Below the pieces are notes generated by a model. That model saw only the letters and a list, made by a program, of their open reading frames with translations. It searched no databases and had not been told where the DNA came from. From PALSA-894 sp049698215 (GTDB lineage Bacteria > Pseudomonadota > Alphaproteobacteria > Rhizobiales > Xanthobacteraceae), in assembly GCA_049698215.1 (NCBI GenBank), contig JBAVXH010000209.1, positions 1 through 10,080 on the forward strand: DNA of 10,080 nt. The letters run 5' to 3'. Below, in pieces: positions 1-6,780 of the stretch. How positions within the stretch are numbered: position 1 is the stretch's first letter; each line of letters starts with the position of its first letter. The translations under genes were made by a program, and so were the position numbers.

Positions 1-1
1 C

Positions 2-511
2 GGGCCCAACGGCTCAGGTCCCGGCTGGAGTTCGCGGCTTACCTACACTGCCTCGGCTGGGGCAACCTACTATCTCGCCAGCGATCCAAGCGGTAATGAA
101 CTCGGTACCTATCGCATCAGCGCAACATCACTCGGCGGTATCACCGACGACTACGCTGGCTCAACTGCCACGACCGGCGTGGTTGGTGTTGGCGGATCGA
201 CTACCGGCAGCATCGAGACGACCGGCGATGCCGACTGGTTCGCAGTAACGCTTGTCGCCGGGAAGACCTATCGGTTCGATCTTGAAGGCAGCAACACCGG
301 CCAGGGGACCTTGCAGTTTCCTTCGCTGCAGCTCCGCGACTCGAGCGGAAACTTCCTGTTGGGTGACAGCGCGAGTGGGCCCAACGGCTCAGGTCCGGGC
401 TGGAGTTCGCGGCTTATCTACGCTGCCTCGGCTGGCGGAATCTACCATCTCGCTAGCGACCCCAGCGGCAATGAACTCGGAACCTACAAGCTGAGCGTCA
501 CCGATCTCGGC
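2..511 (+). repeat. Tandem duplication of a 125-residue PPC-like domain
   Basis: Bases 2-136 and 377-511 encode near-identical segments starting GPNGSGPGWSSRL and containing LASDPSGNELGTY. They match at 36 of 45 residues by eye. The offset is exactly 375 bases (125 codons), so the two units are in frame. Most differences are conservative. This indicates recent in-gene domain duplication, and more copies may lie upstream of the window. Confidence 0.85.
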
Positions 512-1750
512 CCCAGCCCTAATAACCCGCCAGTCATCACCTCGAACGGCGGCGGCGATACTGCAACGTTGTCAATTCTCGAGAACACGCCGACGGTAAC
601 AACAGTCACTGCCACCGACCCTGATGCAGGCACCACCCTTACCTACTCCATAACGGGCGGGGCGGATGCGGCGCTGTTCCAGCTCAATGCGTCAACCGGC
701 GCGCTTTCGTTCAAGACTGCGCCGAACTTTGAGCAACCTACAGACGCCGATCACAACAACAGCTATATCGTTCAGGTCGCCGCCTCCGACGGCGCGCTCT
801 CTGACAACCAGATCATCACGGTCAATGTAACGGATATGGTGGAAACAACTCCCTCGGTGCCTCCACACTGGATCGCAACCAGCGATATCGGCTCGCATCC
901 GGCCGGATGGGCCCCCGTCTCGACCGCCGATTTCAATCATGACGCCACCGCCGACATCCTCTGGTTCAATTCCTCGAACCTCGACGTCGATCTGTGGAAG
1001 CTCTCGAATGCGAAATGGGCGGGTAGCGTGGACATCGGCGCTCACCCCGCCGGCTACAATTTAATCGGCCCGGGCGATTTCAATCACGACGGCACGCCGG
1101 ACCTGCTCTGGTACAATCCCGGCAACGGCGACGTCGACATCTGGAAGATCGTGAACGGCCAGTGGGCGGGCAGCGTCTCGGTCGGGTCGCATCCGCTCGG
1201 CGCGCGCCCGTTGGGCGACGGCGATTACAACGGCGACGGTACCGGCGATGTGCTCTGGTACGACGCATCGAGCAATGCCGCCGAAGTCTGGATGATGCAA
1301 AACGGCCAGTGGGCCGGAAGCGTCGACATCGGCGCGCACCCGGCCGGATGGCAGCCGTTCGCCGGCATCGGTATGGACAACGACGGCACCAGCGACATCC
1401 TTTGGTACAATCCGACGACGCGCGACGTCGATGTGTGGAAGATCGTCAACGGCCATTGGGCGGGCAGCTTCGACATGGGCACGCACCCGGCCGGCTACGC
1501 GCCGGGCGGGGTCGGCGACTTCAACAACGACGGCTCGCGCGACATCCTGTGGTTCAACCCGACGACGGGCAACACGGAAATCTGGCTGCTGCAGAACGGC
1601 CACTGGGCGGCGAGTGTCGATGTCGGCAATCATCCGACCGGCTGGTCGCCGGCCGGCACCGGCGATTTCAATCACGATGGCAATCTCGACATCCTCTGGC
1701 GCGACGCGGCGGGCAACCACGTCGAGGCGTGGCTGCTGTCGAACAGCTAA
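2..1750 (+). CDS. Secreted modular protein, C-terminal part: PPC-like domains, cadherin-like domain, six FG-GAP/VCBS-type repeats (5' end outside window)
   Basis: The open frame is already running at base 2, so the N-terminus lies upstream; a GTG at 179 sits inside a conserved domain and is not the start. Seen in order: the end of one PPC-like beta-sandwich (2-136), a complete second copy (about 140-511, with DADWFAVTLVAGKTYRFDL), a cadherin-like domain (about 524-840, with ATDPDAGTTLTYSI and FEQPTDADHN), and six repeats from 869 to the stop. The repeats carry Ca-binding-type DFNHDG motifs followed by DILWyN and W-K/L-I. Families of this kind are extracellular adhesins, enzymes or RTX-like exoproteins in which the repeats form a Ca-dependent beta-propeller. 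The protein ends right after the last repeat with LLSNS, with no Cys-rich or membrane anchor. Any catalytic domain would lie upstream, so the function is unknown. Secretion is inferred from the domain types; no signal peptide is visible in this part. Confidence 0.88.
   Translation, partial: GPNGSGPGWSSRLTYTASAGATYYLASDPSGNELGTYRISATSLGGITDDYAGSTATTGVVGVGGSTTGSIETTGDADWFAVTLVAGKTYRFDLEGSNTGQGTLQFPSLQLRDSSGNFLLGDSASGPNGSGPGWSSRLIYAASAGGIYHLASDPSGNELGTYKLSVTDLGPSPNNPPVITSNGGGDTATLSILENTPTVTTVTATDPDAGTTLTYSITGGADAALFQLNASTGALSFKTAPNFEQPTDADHNNSYIVQVAASDGALSDNQIITVNVTDMVETTPSVPPHWIATSDIGSHPAGWAPVSTADFNHDATADILWFNSSNLDVDLWKLSNAKWAGSVDIGAHPAGYNLIGPGDFNHDGTPDLLWYNPGNGDVDIWKIVNGQWAGSVSVGSHPLGARPLGDGDYNGDGTGDVLWYDASSNAAEVWMMQNGQWAGSVDIGAHPAGWQPFAGIGMDNDGTSDILWYNPTTRDVDVWKIVNGHWAGSFDMGTHPAGYAPGGVGDFNNDGSRDILWFNPTTGNTEIWLLQNGHWAASVDVGNHPTGWSPAGTGDFNHDGNLDILWRDAAGNHVEAWLLSNS
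869..1750 (+). repeat. Six in-frame 147-bp (49-aa) FG-GAP/VCBS-type repeats
   Basis: Units begin at the Trp codons at 869, 1016, 1163, 1310, 1457 and 1604, always 147 bases apart with no indel. Each reads roughly W-A-x-S-x-D-I-G-x-H-P-A-G, then a GDFNxDG Ca-loop, then DILWyN and a W-K/L-I strand. The Ca-loops start at 929, 1076, 1223, 1370, 1517 and 1664. In the fourth unit the loop is GMDNDG, so the first Asp is lost. The stop codon replaces the last codon of unit six, so the array ends precisely at a unit boundary. Such repeats normally form blades of a beta-propeller; six or seven blades would close a ring. Confidence 0.88.
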
Positions 1751-1771
1751 GGCGAGACGCACTACTGCCCG

Positions 1772-3400
1772 TCAGGCATCCCCGGCCGGGATGACCGCAC
1801 CTGCCGTGATCCAATCCGACAGAAGCTGCACGTCGGCCTTCGTCATCCGTCCTCGCATCGGGCCCGTGCCGATAATCGCCGTCAGGAACATGCTGCGATC
1901 CGGTGCTTCGGGAATGACCCAGCCGCCGCGCACCAGCGCCGCCATCAAGTCGCGCGGCGCACGAAGCAGCGATTTCAGCGTAACCGGTGTGCCGCTGGCA
2001 TCCGGCAGCGTCAGCTCGTCATGCGCGCGCAACGCGATCGGGGCAATGCGCGTGATCATGTCGACGACCTGCTTGCCCAGGTCCTCCGGCGCTGCGCGTG
2101 CCGGACGCACCACCATGCTGCTTCCGGCACTGCTATCGACGAGGACGCGGGCGATGAAATGGCCGGTTCCGCTGTCCTTGCCCTCCTCGTCCCTGAAATC
2201 CCACGTAAAGGTCCGCGCTCCGGCGCGCGGAGCCTTCTCGTCGGCCAATACCTTCACGAGCTTCTGTCGCGGATCGAAGACCGTGACGGTCAGCCGTTGG
2301 GCCTTCGCCGGCACCTCGGCTTTGACGTCCATGCTGGACCAAACCTTCGGAATGGAGCCCGCTGGAGCCGCGCTGAAACGTGCGGCCATTGCGTCGGCGT
2401 CCTCCTGACTCTCGCTCGCGACGCACTGATAGACCGTCCCGCCCGAGGCGTAGCCGGCGATGGGCTTGCCCCCCGGAAAGAAGCGGAATCGATTGACGAA
2501 GCGCAGGACATTGTTCGCATCGAACCACGTCGCTCCGCCGTCCGTCGTGCCGCTGGTGGTGCCATCGGCCCGGCCTGCCTGGAAGCCGTGTCCCCAGCCC
2601 CCGACCCATCCGACCATTTCGTTGACAAAGCCGACGCCTTCGAGCTCGACGTTCTTTTGCGGATCCTTGACCTCGATCCGCCGCCACGTCCGGCCGCCAT
2701 CGGTCGTTTTCAGGATGGCCGCGGCGGTGTCGTTCTCCAGCGAGACGAAGCCGACTTGCGCGTTCAGGAATTGGATCTTCCAGCCCCATTCGCCGCTGGG
2801 GAAATCGATGCCCGAATTCTCCAGCCGATTCTCCCAGGTCTGTCCGCCGTCGCTGGTGAACAGCACGACCGGCTTGAGTTGGTCGAGACTGGTTCCTCCC
2901 TTTCCGCCCACAACCCATCCATGCAGATCGTCCATGAAGAAGTTGTCGATCAGCAGGTTGGCGTGCGCCGCCATCGAAATCGACGTCCAGGTCTGGCCCC
3001 CGTCGGTCGTCTTCATGACCGCCGCCTCCGCTTCGGGGAACTGCGTGCCGGAGGCGTACACGACATTTTTCGACGGCGAGTGGATGCCGCACACCGCAAT
3101 CGGAAGTGCCGGCAGGCTCGAGGATATGTTCGTCCACGTCTTGCCGTCCTGCGTTCTCCACAAGCGTTGCCGCCGGGTGATCGTCCCGACCCATCCGTCC
3201 GTGGGGCTGGTGAAGCTCATGCACCTGAGCCAAACGTCGCCCTCGACGGTTTGCTGAATGTCGAAGTGCTCGAAGCCATCCTTCGTGTGGACGATCTGGC
3301 CTCCACTGTTCACCGCCCACCCGACCTCCGGCGCAATCATCCAAATGTCGTCGTAGCGCTGCTGGGGAGGCGCATTGGTGGCGAGCCACGTGAAGTTCAT
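1772..3400 (-). CDS. Asp-box (BNR/Ycf48-like) beta-propeller protein with FlgD-like Ig domain and hemeless cytochrome-c-like tail
   Basis: The protein has 542 residues from the ATG at 3400, which is preceded by a G-rich SD-like run (GGGGGG, 9 bases upstream). Five Asp-box motifs of the form T-x-D-G-x-T-W lie near residues 82-89, 130-138, 181-189, 231-239 and 284-292, as in BNR/sialidase-like and Ycf48/HCF136-like propellers. Residues about 355-425 resemble a FlgD/T9SS-type Ig domain (LTVTVFDPRQKLVKVL ... TFTWDFRDEEGKDSGTGHF). The last about 100 residues end in MTKADVQLLSDWITAGAVIP, which resembles the end of class-I cytochrome c domains (MPP...L...WI..GA..P), but no CxxCH heme motif is present and the Met is followed by RG. 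No clear signal peptide is seen, so location is uncertain. Sialidase activity is not supported. It is convergent with the repeat protein, only 21 bp between stops. Role unknown. Confidence 0.8.
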   Translation of the reverse strand: MNFTWLATNAPPQQRYDDIWMIAPEVGWAVNSGGQIVHTKDGFEHFDIQQTVEGDVWLRCMSFTSPTDGWVGTITRRQRLWRTQDGKTWTNISSSLPALPIAVCGIHSPSKNVVYASGTQFPEAEAAVMKTTDGGQTWTSISMAAHANLLIDNFFMDDLHGWVVGGKGGTSLDQLKPVVLFTSDGGQTWENRLENSGIDFPSGEWGWKIQFLNAQVGFVSLENDTAAAILKTTDGGRTWRRIEVKDPQKNVELEGVGFVNEMVGWVGGWGHGFQAGRADGTTSGTTDGGATWFDANNVLRFVNRFRFFPGGKPIAGYASGGTVYQCVASESQEDADAMAARFSAAPAGSIPKVWSSMDVKAEVPAKAQRLTVTVFDPRQKLVKVLADEKAPRAGARTFTWDFRDEEGKDSGTGHFIARVLVDSSAGSSMVVRPARAAPEDLGKQVVDMITRIAPIALRAHDELTLPDASGTPVTLKSLLRAPRDLMAALVRGGWVIPEAPDRSMFLTAIIGTGPMRGRMTKADVQLLSDWITAGAVIPAGDA

Positions 3401-3507
3401 CGGCTAATGCCCCCCGGGTTGCTGAGATTGGACGAGTGTGATGCAGCCGGAAGCTGACCGCAACAATCTGCTGTCCGCAGCGATGCGGCGTCTCGCCACC
3501 ACAAACC

Positions 3508-3552
3508 GCTAGAGCCCTATCGTTCTTGGTTGAATCGGAGTCGGGCTCTAGC
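3508..3552. repeat. 10-bp perfect inverted repeat with T-run (terminator-like intergenic palindrome)
   Basis: The arms GCTAGAGCCC (3508-3517) and GGGCTCTAGC (3543-3552) are perfect complements around a 25-base loop, followed by TTTTT at 3553-3557. The shape fits a terminator on the + strand, but there is no + strand gene upstream to terminate. It adjoins the next palindrome at 3563, so it reads as part of a composite Rhizobiales-type intergenic repeat. The preceding leader, 3401-3507, shows nothing else I can support. Confidence 0.6.
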
Positions 3553-3562
3553 CTTTTTGTTT

Positions 3563-3581
3563 GAGCATGATCTTTTCCGAA
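3563..3581. repeat. Left half of interrupted host palindrome
   Basis: The arm GAGCATGATC (3563-3572) is followed by TTTTCCGAA up to 3581. Its partner arm GATCATGCTC lies at 7477-7486, on the far side of the transposon. Joined at one copy of TTTCCGAA, the halves make a complete palindrome of the interspersed intergenic type I associate with Bradyrhizobium-like genomes. Confidence 0.8.
3574..3581. repeat. Target site duplication, left copy
   Basis: TTTCCGAA directly abuts the left inverted repeat and is identical to 7449-7456 beyond the right inverted repeat. Eight bases is the duplication length known for the IS1595 family. Confidence 0.92.
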
Positions 3582-3605
3582 GGCGGTATTATACTTGACA
3601 AACCC
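3582..3605 (+). repeat. Left terminal inverted repeat (IRL)
   Basis: It starts GGCGGTATTATACTTGACAA and continues ACCC. It pairs with 7425-7448 read on the - strand, with 20 of 24 identical; position 25 also matches. The four mismatches are all transitions. A consensus -35 hexamer (TTGACA, 3595-3600) lies inside it. Confidence 0.92.
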
Positions 3606-3623
3606 AGACGCTAGGGCTAGAGT
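3595..3623 (+). promoter_or_regulatory. Sigma70-type promoter inside and next to IRL
   Basis: A consensus -35 TTGACA (3595-3600) is followed 17 bases later by TAGAGT (3618-3623, 4 of 6 to TATAAT). The -35 lies within the inverted repeat, so transposase binding to the end could repress it. It points at the 60-aa ORF, the transposase and the cargo genes. Confidence 0.6.
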
Positions 3624-3649
3624 TCGTCCAGTTGATGAAGGGGCGGACC

Positions 3650-3832
3650 ATGGCGGACTTAAGAGCACAGATTGCACACCAACTCTACCGGGCGTTCCAA
3701 ACCCTTGGGGCCGATGGCGAATTGTTGTCCGCCATTGGTAGCTATGGCGACACACTAGACGATGATGACGTGCTCGCCTTGCTCAAAACTTGGAACGCGC
3801 GGGCTTTGCCTGTCGTGCGGACTCGGCAATAG
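3650..3832 (+). CDS. Small acidic protein of unknown function (60 aa), ahead of transposase
   Basis: This start was chosen because AAGGGG (3638-3643) lies six bases upstream; in-frame TTG 3632 and ATG 3635 lack a good SD. The product begins MADLRAQIAHQLYRAFQTLG, has the segment LLSAIGSYGDTLDDDDVLALL near the middle, and ends in a basic tail. It has no membrane segment or Cys. It looks like a short helical protein with an acidic turn. It is the first gene after the IRL promoter and ends 11 bases before the transposase ATG, so the two are probably co-transcribed. It could be a transposition helper or regulator, or simply passenger cargo. I do not recognise a named family. Confidence 0.6.
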   Translation: MADLRAQIAHQLYRAFQTLGADGELLSAIGSYGDTLDDDDVLALLKTWNARALPVVRTRQ

Positions 3833-3843
3833 GGGTTCGCGTC

Positions 3844-4794
3844 ATGGCCAGCGTTCTTACAGAAGCTTATTTCACGGATGAGACGGCGGCCTTCGCAGCC
3901 CTAGAGGGCATCATGTGGCCGAACGGCCCCGTGTGCCCGCATTGCGGCTGTACTGATCGCATCGGCAGGCTGGAGGGTGTGAAGGACAAGAAGGGCCGCG
4001 TCCGGCTTGGCCTGCACAAGTGCTATGACTGCCGTGGCCAGTTCACCGTGCGCAAAGGCACCGTTTTCGAGGCAAGCCACCTAAAGCTTCATCAGTGGTT
4101 TCAGGCGACCTATCTGCTTTGCTCCAGCAAGAAGGGCTGTAGCAGCAACCAGATCGCCCGCACGCTCGGCATCACGGTCAAGAGCGCGTGGTTCGCAACC
4201 CATCGCATTCGCGAAGCCATGCGGCAGGGCGATCTTGCGGTTCCCTTCGGTAGCGGCGGCGGGGCCGTCGAGAGCGATGAGACCTACATCGGGCGCAAGA
4301 AGGGCTTCCAGAAGCGCCGGGCGTTTCACCACAAGATGGGCGTGCTGACGTTGATTGATCGCGAGACGAAGCAGGCGCGCAGCCAAGTCATCACAGACGT
4401 GAAGCATCGGACGCTTGCGCCGATCCTGCGAAAGAACATCGCGCGCGAAGCGCGGCTGATGACCGATGAGGCTGGCGGCTATCGCGTCGTTGGCCAGTAC
4501 TTCGCGCAGCATGGCGTCGTGAAGCACGGCAAGGATGAGTATGTGCATCCCGATGACGCCACGATCCACACGAACACGGCCGAAGGCTATTTCAGCGTGT
4601 TCAAGCGCGGCATGAAGGGCGTTTACCAGCACTGCCGAGAGCACCACTTGCACCGCTATCTTGCGGAGTTCGACTTCCGATATAATCACCGCCAGAAGCT
4701 CGGCATCGGAGATACCGGGCGAACTATCAGTGCGTTGCGTGGCAGCGCCGGGAAGCGACTAACCTACAAGGACTCACAAGCGGCGGCCGACTGA
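3844..4794 (+). CDS. IS1595-family transposase (ISXO2-like)
   Basis: The product has 316 residues from the ATG at 3844, which has AGGGGT seven bases upstream; an in-frame TTG at 3790 would run back into the previous gene and is rejected. An N-terminal zinc ribbon is seen (C31-x2-C34 in CPHC, C60-x2-C63 in CYDC). It is followed by a helix-turn-helix-like stretch (about 98-126, SNQIARTLGITVKSAW). The ISXO2-like catalytic domain then runs with D145 (ESDETYIG), D208 (MTDEAGGY) and the HTNTAEGYFSVFK block, where N244 or E247 would supply the third acidic/polar position and K254 the following Lys. The end HRYLAEFDFRYNHR is typical of the family. It catalyses cut/copy-type transposition of the element by acting on the GGCG ends. 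Length and motifs look complete, so it is likely active. Confidence 0.93.
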   Translation: MASVLTEAYFTDETAAFAALEGIMWPNGPVCPHCGCTDRIGRLEGVKDKKGRVRLGLHKCYDCRGQFTVRKGTVFEASHLKLHQWFQATYLLCSSKKGCSSNQIARTLGITVKSAWFATHRIREAMRQGDLAVPFGSGGGAVESDETYIGRKKGFQKRRAFHHKMGVLTLIDRETKQARSQVITDVKHRTLAPILRKNIAREARLMTDEAGGYRVVGQYFAQHGVVKHGKDEYVHPDDATIHTNTAEGYFSVFKRGMKGVYQHCREHHLHRYLAEFDFRYNHRQKLGIGDTGRTISALRGSAGKRLTYKDSQAAAD

Positions 4795-4808
4795 TCGTAA
4801 CGGGTGTC

Positions 4809-5660
4809 ATGAGTAAGACGATCAAGATGAGCATTCGCGCTCGGGGAGAGAGCGAGTCCCCGACCGTTGATGATTTGCTTGATCAGATACGTGACTACTT
4901 CGACATCCTTGAAGGCGTTGAACAGGCCGTTGCCGAAGATGGCCGTCAAGCCATTGAGTGGCGCATCGTCAACGCAAGCACGAATAGTCCCATTACGATT
5001 GAAGCGGTCGCCTTCGCACGCGACTACGGCGTAAATATTGACCGGCGCGTTGCCATAGTGACGCGACAGACCGCGCTCGGCTTGGACATGCTTAGGCAGA
5101 GCGCGGAGCGGCCTTCGTACTTTACGGAGAAGGTCCTGCTTCGTGCCGAACGGATGTTCGAGCGCGTAACCAATGGTCTTTCTGAAACCAAGATTGAGTA
5201 CGGAGACGGACTCCCGACCTTGGACATTACCTATCCCGTGGCAAAGGCAGCGGCGACCAACACGCGCAACGTGCTGTCGCCGAAAGACAAGCCATATAAA
5301 GAACTCGGCTCTATTGAAGGCAACGCGCAGCGGATTGAGCGCGATGGCTTTGGTCGAAGGATTCTATGGGTGCGCTATCGTCTGACGGGCGAGAGCGTGA
5401 AGTGTTTGGTTTCTGGTGAAGCCGAGAAAGAGTTGGAAGATCACCGGATCAAGGACGTTTGGAAACACCAGCGCGTCCAAGTGTACGGCATGTTGCACTA
5501 CAAAGGGTTGGGCAATCTGAAAGAGGTGGAAGCGATACGTGTGCGCTTCCTGCGAGACAGAAACGAGCTGCCGAATGTGAACGATATTCTTGATCCCGAT
5601 TTCACTGGGGGATTGAGGTCCGAAGACTATCTAGCGCGGTTAAGGGATGGCGAATCCTAA
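4809..5660 (+). CDS. Uncharacterised 283-aa cargo protein, translationally coupled to PIN nuclease
   Basis: The ATG at 4809 is 14 bases after the transposase stop; the SD is weak. I do not recognise a family. The N-terminal third (residues about 18-75, VDDLLDQIRDYFDILEGVEQ...) is acidic and mixed alpha/beta. A helical middle part (about 85-125) follows. Residues about 165-250 (ELGSIEGNAQRIERDG...LWVRYRLTGESVKCLVSG...RVQVYGMLHY) alternate short hydrophobic strands with glycine and charged turns, which could be a small beta-barrel; that is inference. No signal peptide or membrane segment is seen, so it is cytoplasmic. Its last 14 bases overlap the PIN gene, as in toxin-antitoxin pairs, but it is far larger than usual VapB antitoxins and shows no obvious AbrB or ribbon-helix-helix start. 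It might be an antitoxin, a specificity subunit or an unrelated partner. Confidence 0.8.
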   Translation: MSKTIKMSIRARGESESPTVDDLLDQIRDYFDILEGVEQAVAEDGRQAIEWRIVNASTNSPITIEAVAFARDYGVNIDRRVAIVTRQTALGLDMLRQSAERPSYFTEKVLLRAERMFERVTNGLSETKIEYGDGLPTLDITYPVAKAAATNTRNVLSPKDKPYKELGSIEGNAQRIERDGFGRRILWVRYRLTGESVKCLVSGEAEKELEDHRIKDVWKHQRVQVYGMLHYKGLGNLKEVEAIRVRFLRDRNELPNVNDILDPDFTGGLRSEDYLARLRDGES

Positions 5661-6363
5661 ACGCATATATTGGGATGCGTGTGTCTGGATCGCGCTGATC
5701 CAGCAAGAAGCTGTCCGTGATGAAAAGGGGAAGTTAATCGAGGACAGGTTCGCGATGTGTCGCAACGTTCTTGCGGCCGCCGAGCGTGACTTCGTTGAAA
5801 TAGCAACGGCAACGCTATCGTATGCCGAAGTGTGCGGGCCGCTAGAAACTCGGACGCAAGGTGAAACAAGGATCGCTGAGTTTTTCGAAGTCGATTACAT
5901 CCTCACCGTGAACGTGGATCGCGCCGTTGGCGAGCGCGCGCGGACTCTGATGATGTCGGGGTTTTCAAAACTCAAACCGGCGGATGCTTGCCATTTGGCT
6001 GCCGCAGCCTTGTCTAACGCGGAAGAGATGCACACGTTCGATGCCAAGTTGTTGGTGTTGGATGGCAAGATCGATAGGGCCGATGGAAAGAAATTGGTGA
6101 TCTGCAAGCCGGGCACGGGCACGAAACCTGGTGGTCTGCTTGAAATGCTCGAACAATCCTCAATCGAGGTGCCACTCGAAAAGCCTGCTGAAGCGGCGCC
6201 ACCAGCACCAGCGCCAGTAGCAGCGCCAGTTGAGACAGATGGCGAAGTGAAGCCGCCTCCCAAAGATGAAAAGGCGATAGCGGATGTCAGTCCCCGAAAA
6301 GACGAGCCGCCCGCGCAGCAAGAGCGTCAAGCAGCCCCGCCCAACCCGCCAGCCAAGAGCTAG
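5647..6363 (+). CDS. PIN-domain (VapC-like) ribonuclease with Pro/Ala-rich C-terminal tail
   Basis: The product has 238 residues. The N-terminal domain carries the acidic quartet expected of PIN nucleases: D10 in YWDACVWIAL, E61 in SYAEV, D113 in KPADACHLAAA and D132 in HTFDAKLL. PIN enzymes cut RNA in a Mg/Mn-dependent way, and VapC members act as toxins. Typical VapC proteins are about 130-150 aa; here the fold seems to end near residue 155. A tail of about 65 residues rich in Pro, Ala, Lys and Glu follows (PPAPAPVAAPVE, VKPPPKDEK) and is probably disordered. The start overlaps the upstream gene by 14 bases. An AAGGG sits directly against the ATG, too close to be a normal SD, so re-initiation from the upstream gene is likely. 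It may be a toxin of the element or a nuclease effector of a defence-like cargo. Confidence 0.85.
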   Translation: MANPKRIYWDACVWIALIQQEAVRDEKGKLIEDRFAMCRNVLAAAERDFVEIATATLSYAEVCGPLETRTQGETRIAEFFEVDYILTVNVDRAVGERARTLMMSGFSKLKPADACHLAAAALSNAEEMHTFDAKLLVLDGKIDRADGKKLVICKPGTGTKPGGLLEMLEQSSIEVPLEKPAEAAPPAPAPVAAPVETDGEVKPPPKDEKAIADVSPRKDEPPAQQERQAAPPNPPAKS

Positions 6364-6478
6364 CGGGCCGGATGACTTCATGTCGGTCGCCCGTCGCCTC
6401 GAATGCGATGAGGACAAGAAGCAGTTTGAGAAAAAGCTAGGGAAGATTGCGCGCGCAAAACCCGTAACGACGAAATGA
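6284..6478 (+). CDS. Small basic protein (64 aa) overlapping the PIN gene
   Basis: The ATG at 6284 has AAAAGG nine bases upstream and overlaps the last 80 bases of the PIN gene in another frame. The N-terminal half is Pro/Arg/Ser-rich (SRPRSKSVKQPRPTRQPR), coming from the same low-complexity DNA that encodes the PIN tail. The C-terminal half (DDFMSVARRLECDEDKKQFEKK, about residues 30-51, then LGKIARAKP) is a charged helix-forming segment of a kind I have seen in short hypothetical proteins. An internal ATG at 6380 would give just this 32-residue segment. Its stop overlaps the next start as ATGA. It could be a small antitoxin or adaptor for the PIN protein; that is inference from position and size. 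Confidence 0.65.
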   Translation: MSVPEKTSRPRSKSVKQPRPTRQPRASGPDDFMSVARRLECDEDKKQFEKKLGKIARAKPVTTK

Positions 6479-6762
6479 AGCTTCCGCCACAGGCAGCCAA
6501 CGCGAAGCTTCGCGCGCAAATCGCGGGCACCCGCCAAATGGTGCACGAAGCTTGGCAAGAAGAACTTCTAAGGCTGCTGGTTGACACAAACGCCGTCAGT
6601 GCAGAGCGTGCGGCGTCAATGCTGGATGACCTGCGAGCGCGGATTTGGGCGCACGCTGAAGCGCCGGAGTACCAGTTGCATCCCGAGGAAATGGAACTCC
6701 AATCCGACCGTATCGAGGCTCTTGCAAAGCACTACCGCGATCTCTCGAAAAAGAAGAAGTGA
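6475..6762 (+). CDS. Small charged helical protein (95 aa), last gene of the rightward cargo array
   Basis: The start ATG at 6475 overlaps the previous stop (ATGA, 4 bases), a standard sign of translational coupling; there is no strong SD of its own. The sequence is strongly helical and charged (AKLRAQIAGTRQMVHEAWQEELL..., SAERAASMLDDLRARIWAHAEA) and ends DLSKKKK. No Cys pair, membrane segment or enzyme motif is seen. I do not recognise the family. It is the most downstream gene of the array starting at the IRL promoter and converges with the membrane-protein genes 18 bases further on. Size and charge would suit a DNA-binding or antitoxin-like partner, but nothing specific supports this. Confidence 0.7.
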   Translation: MKLPPQAANAKLRAQIAGTRQMVHEAWQEELLRLLVDTNAVSAERAASMLDDLRARIWAHAEAPEYQLHPEEMELQSDRIEALAKHYRDLSKKKK

Positions 6763-6780
6763 GCGCGCGAGCGAAGCCAA

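Noticed and set aside
179..181. GTG as start of the repeat protein
   Set aside because: The frame is open and encodes a matching PPC-like domain upstream to base 2.
1061..1762. Long - strand open frame opposite the FG-GAP repeats
   Set aside because: It mirrors the 147-bp repeats on the other strand and has Arg/Val-rich repetitive composition typical of antisense shadow frames in high-GC DNA.
2021..3457. 478-codon + strand open frame across the Asp-box gene, and a 540-codon - strand frame at 2133-3755
   Set aside because: Both are Arg/Gly-rich shadow products with no domain. The frame at 1772-3400 has five Asp boxes and coherent domains. The 540-codon frame also crosses the transposon boundary.
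3790..3843. TTG start extending the transposase N-terminus
   Set aside because: It overlaps the 60-aa gene, while the ATG at 3844 has a well-placed SD and gives the usual family length.
6160..6558. 132-codon - strand open frame opposite the PIN tail, and similar frames at 5895-6263 and 6014-6208
   Set aside because: They are antisense to low-complexity Pro/Ala codons and show Trp/Arg- or Gly/Ser-rich shadow composition.
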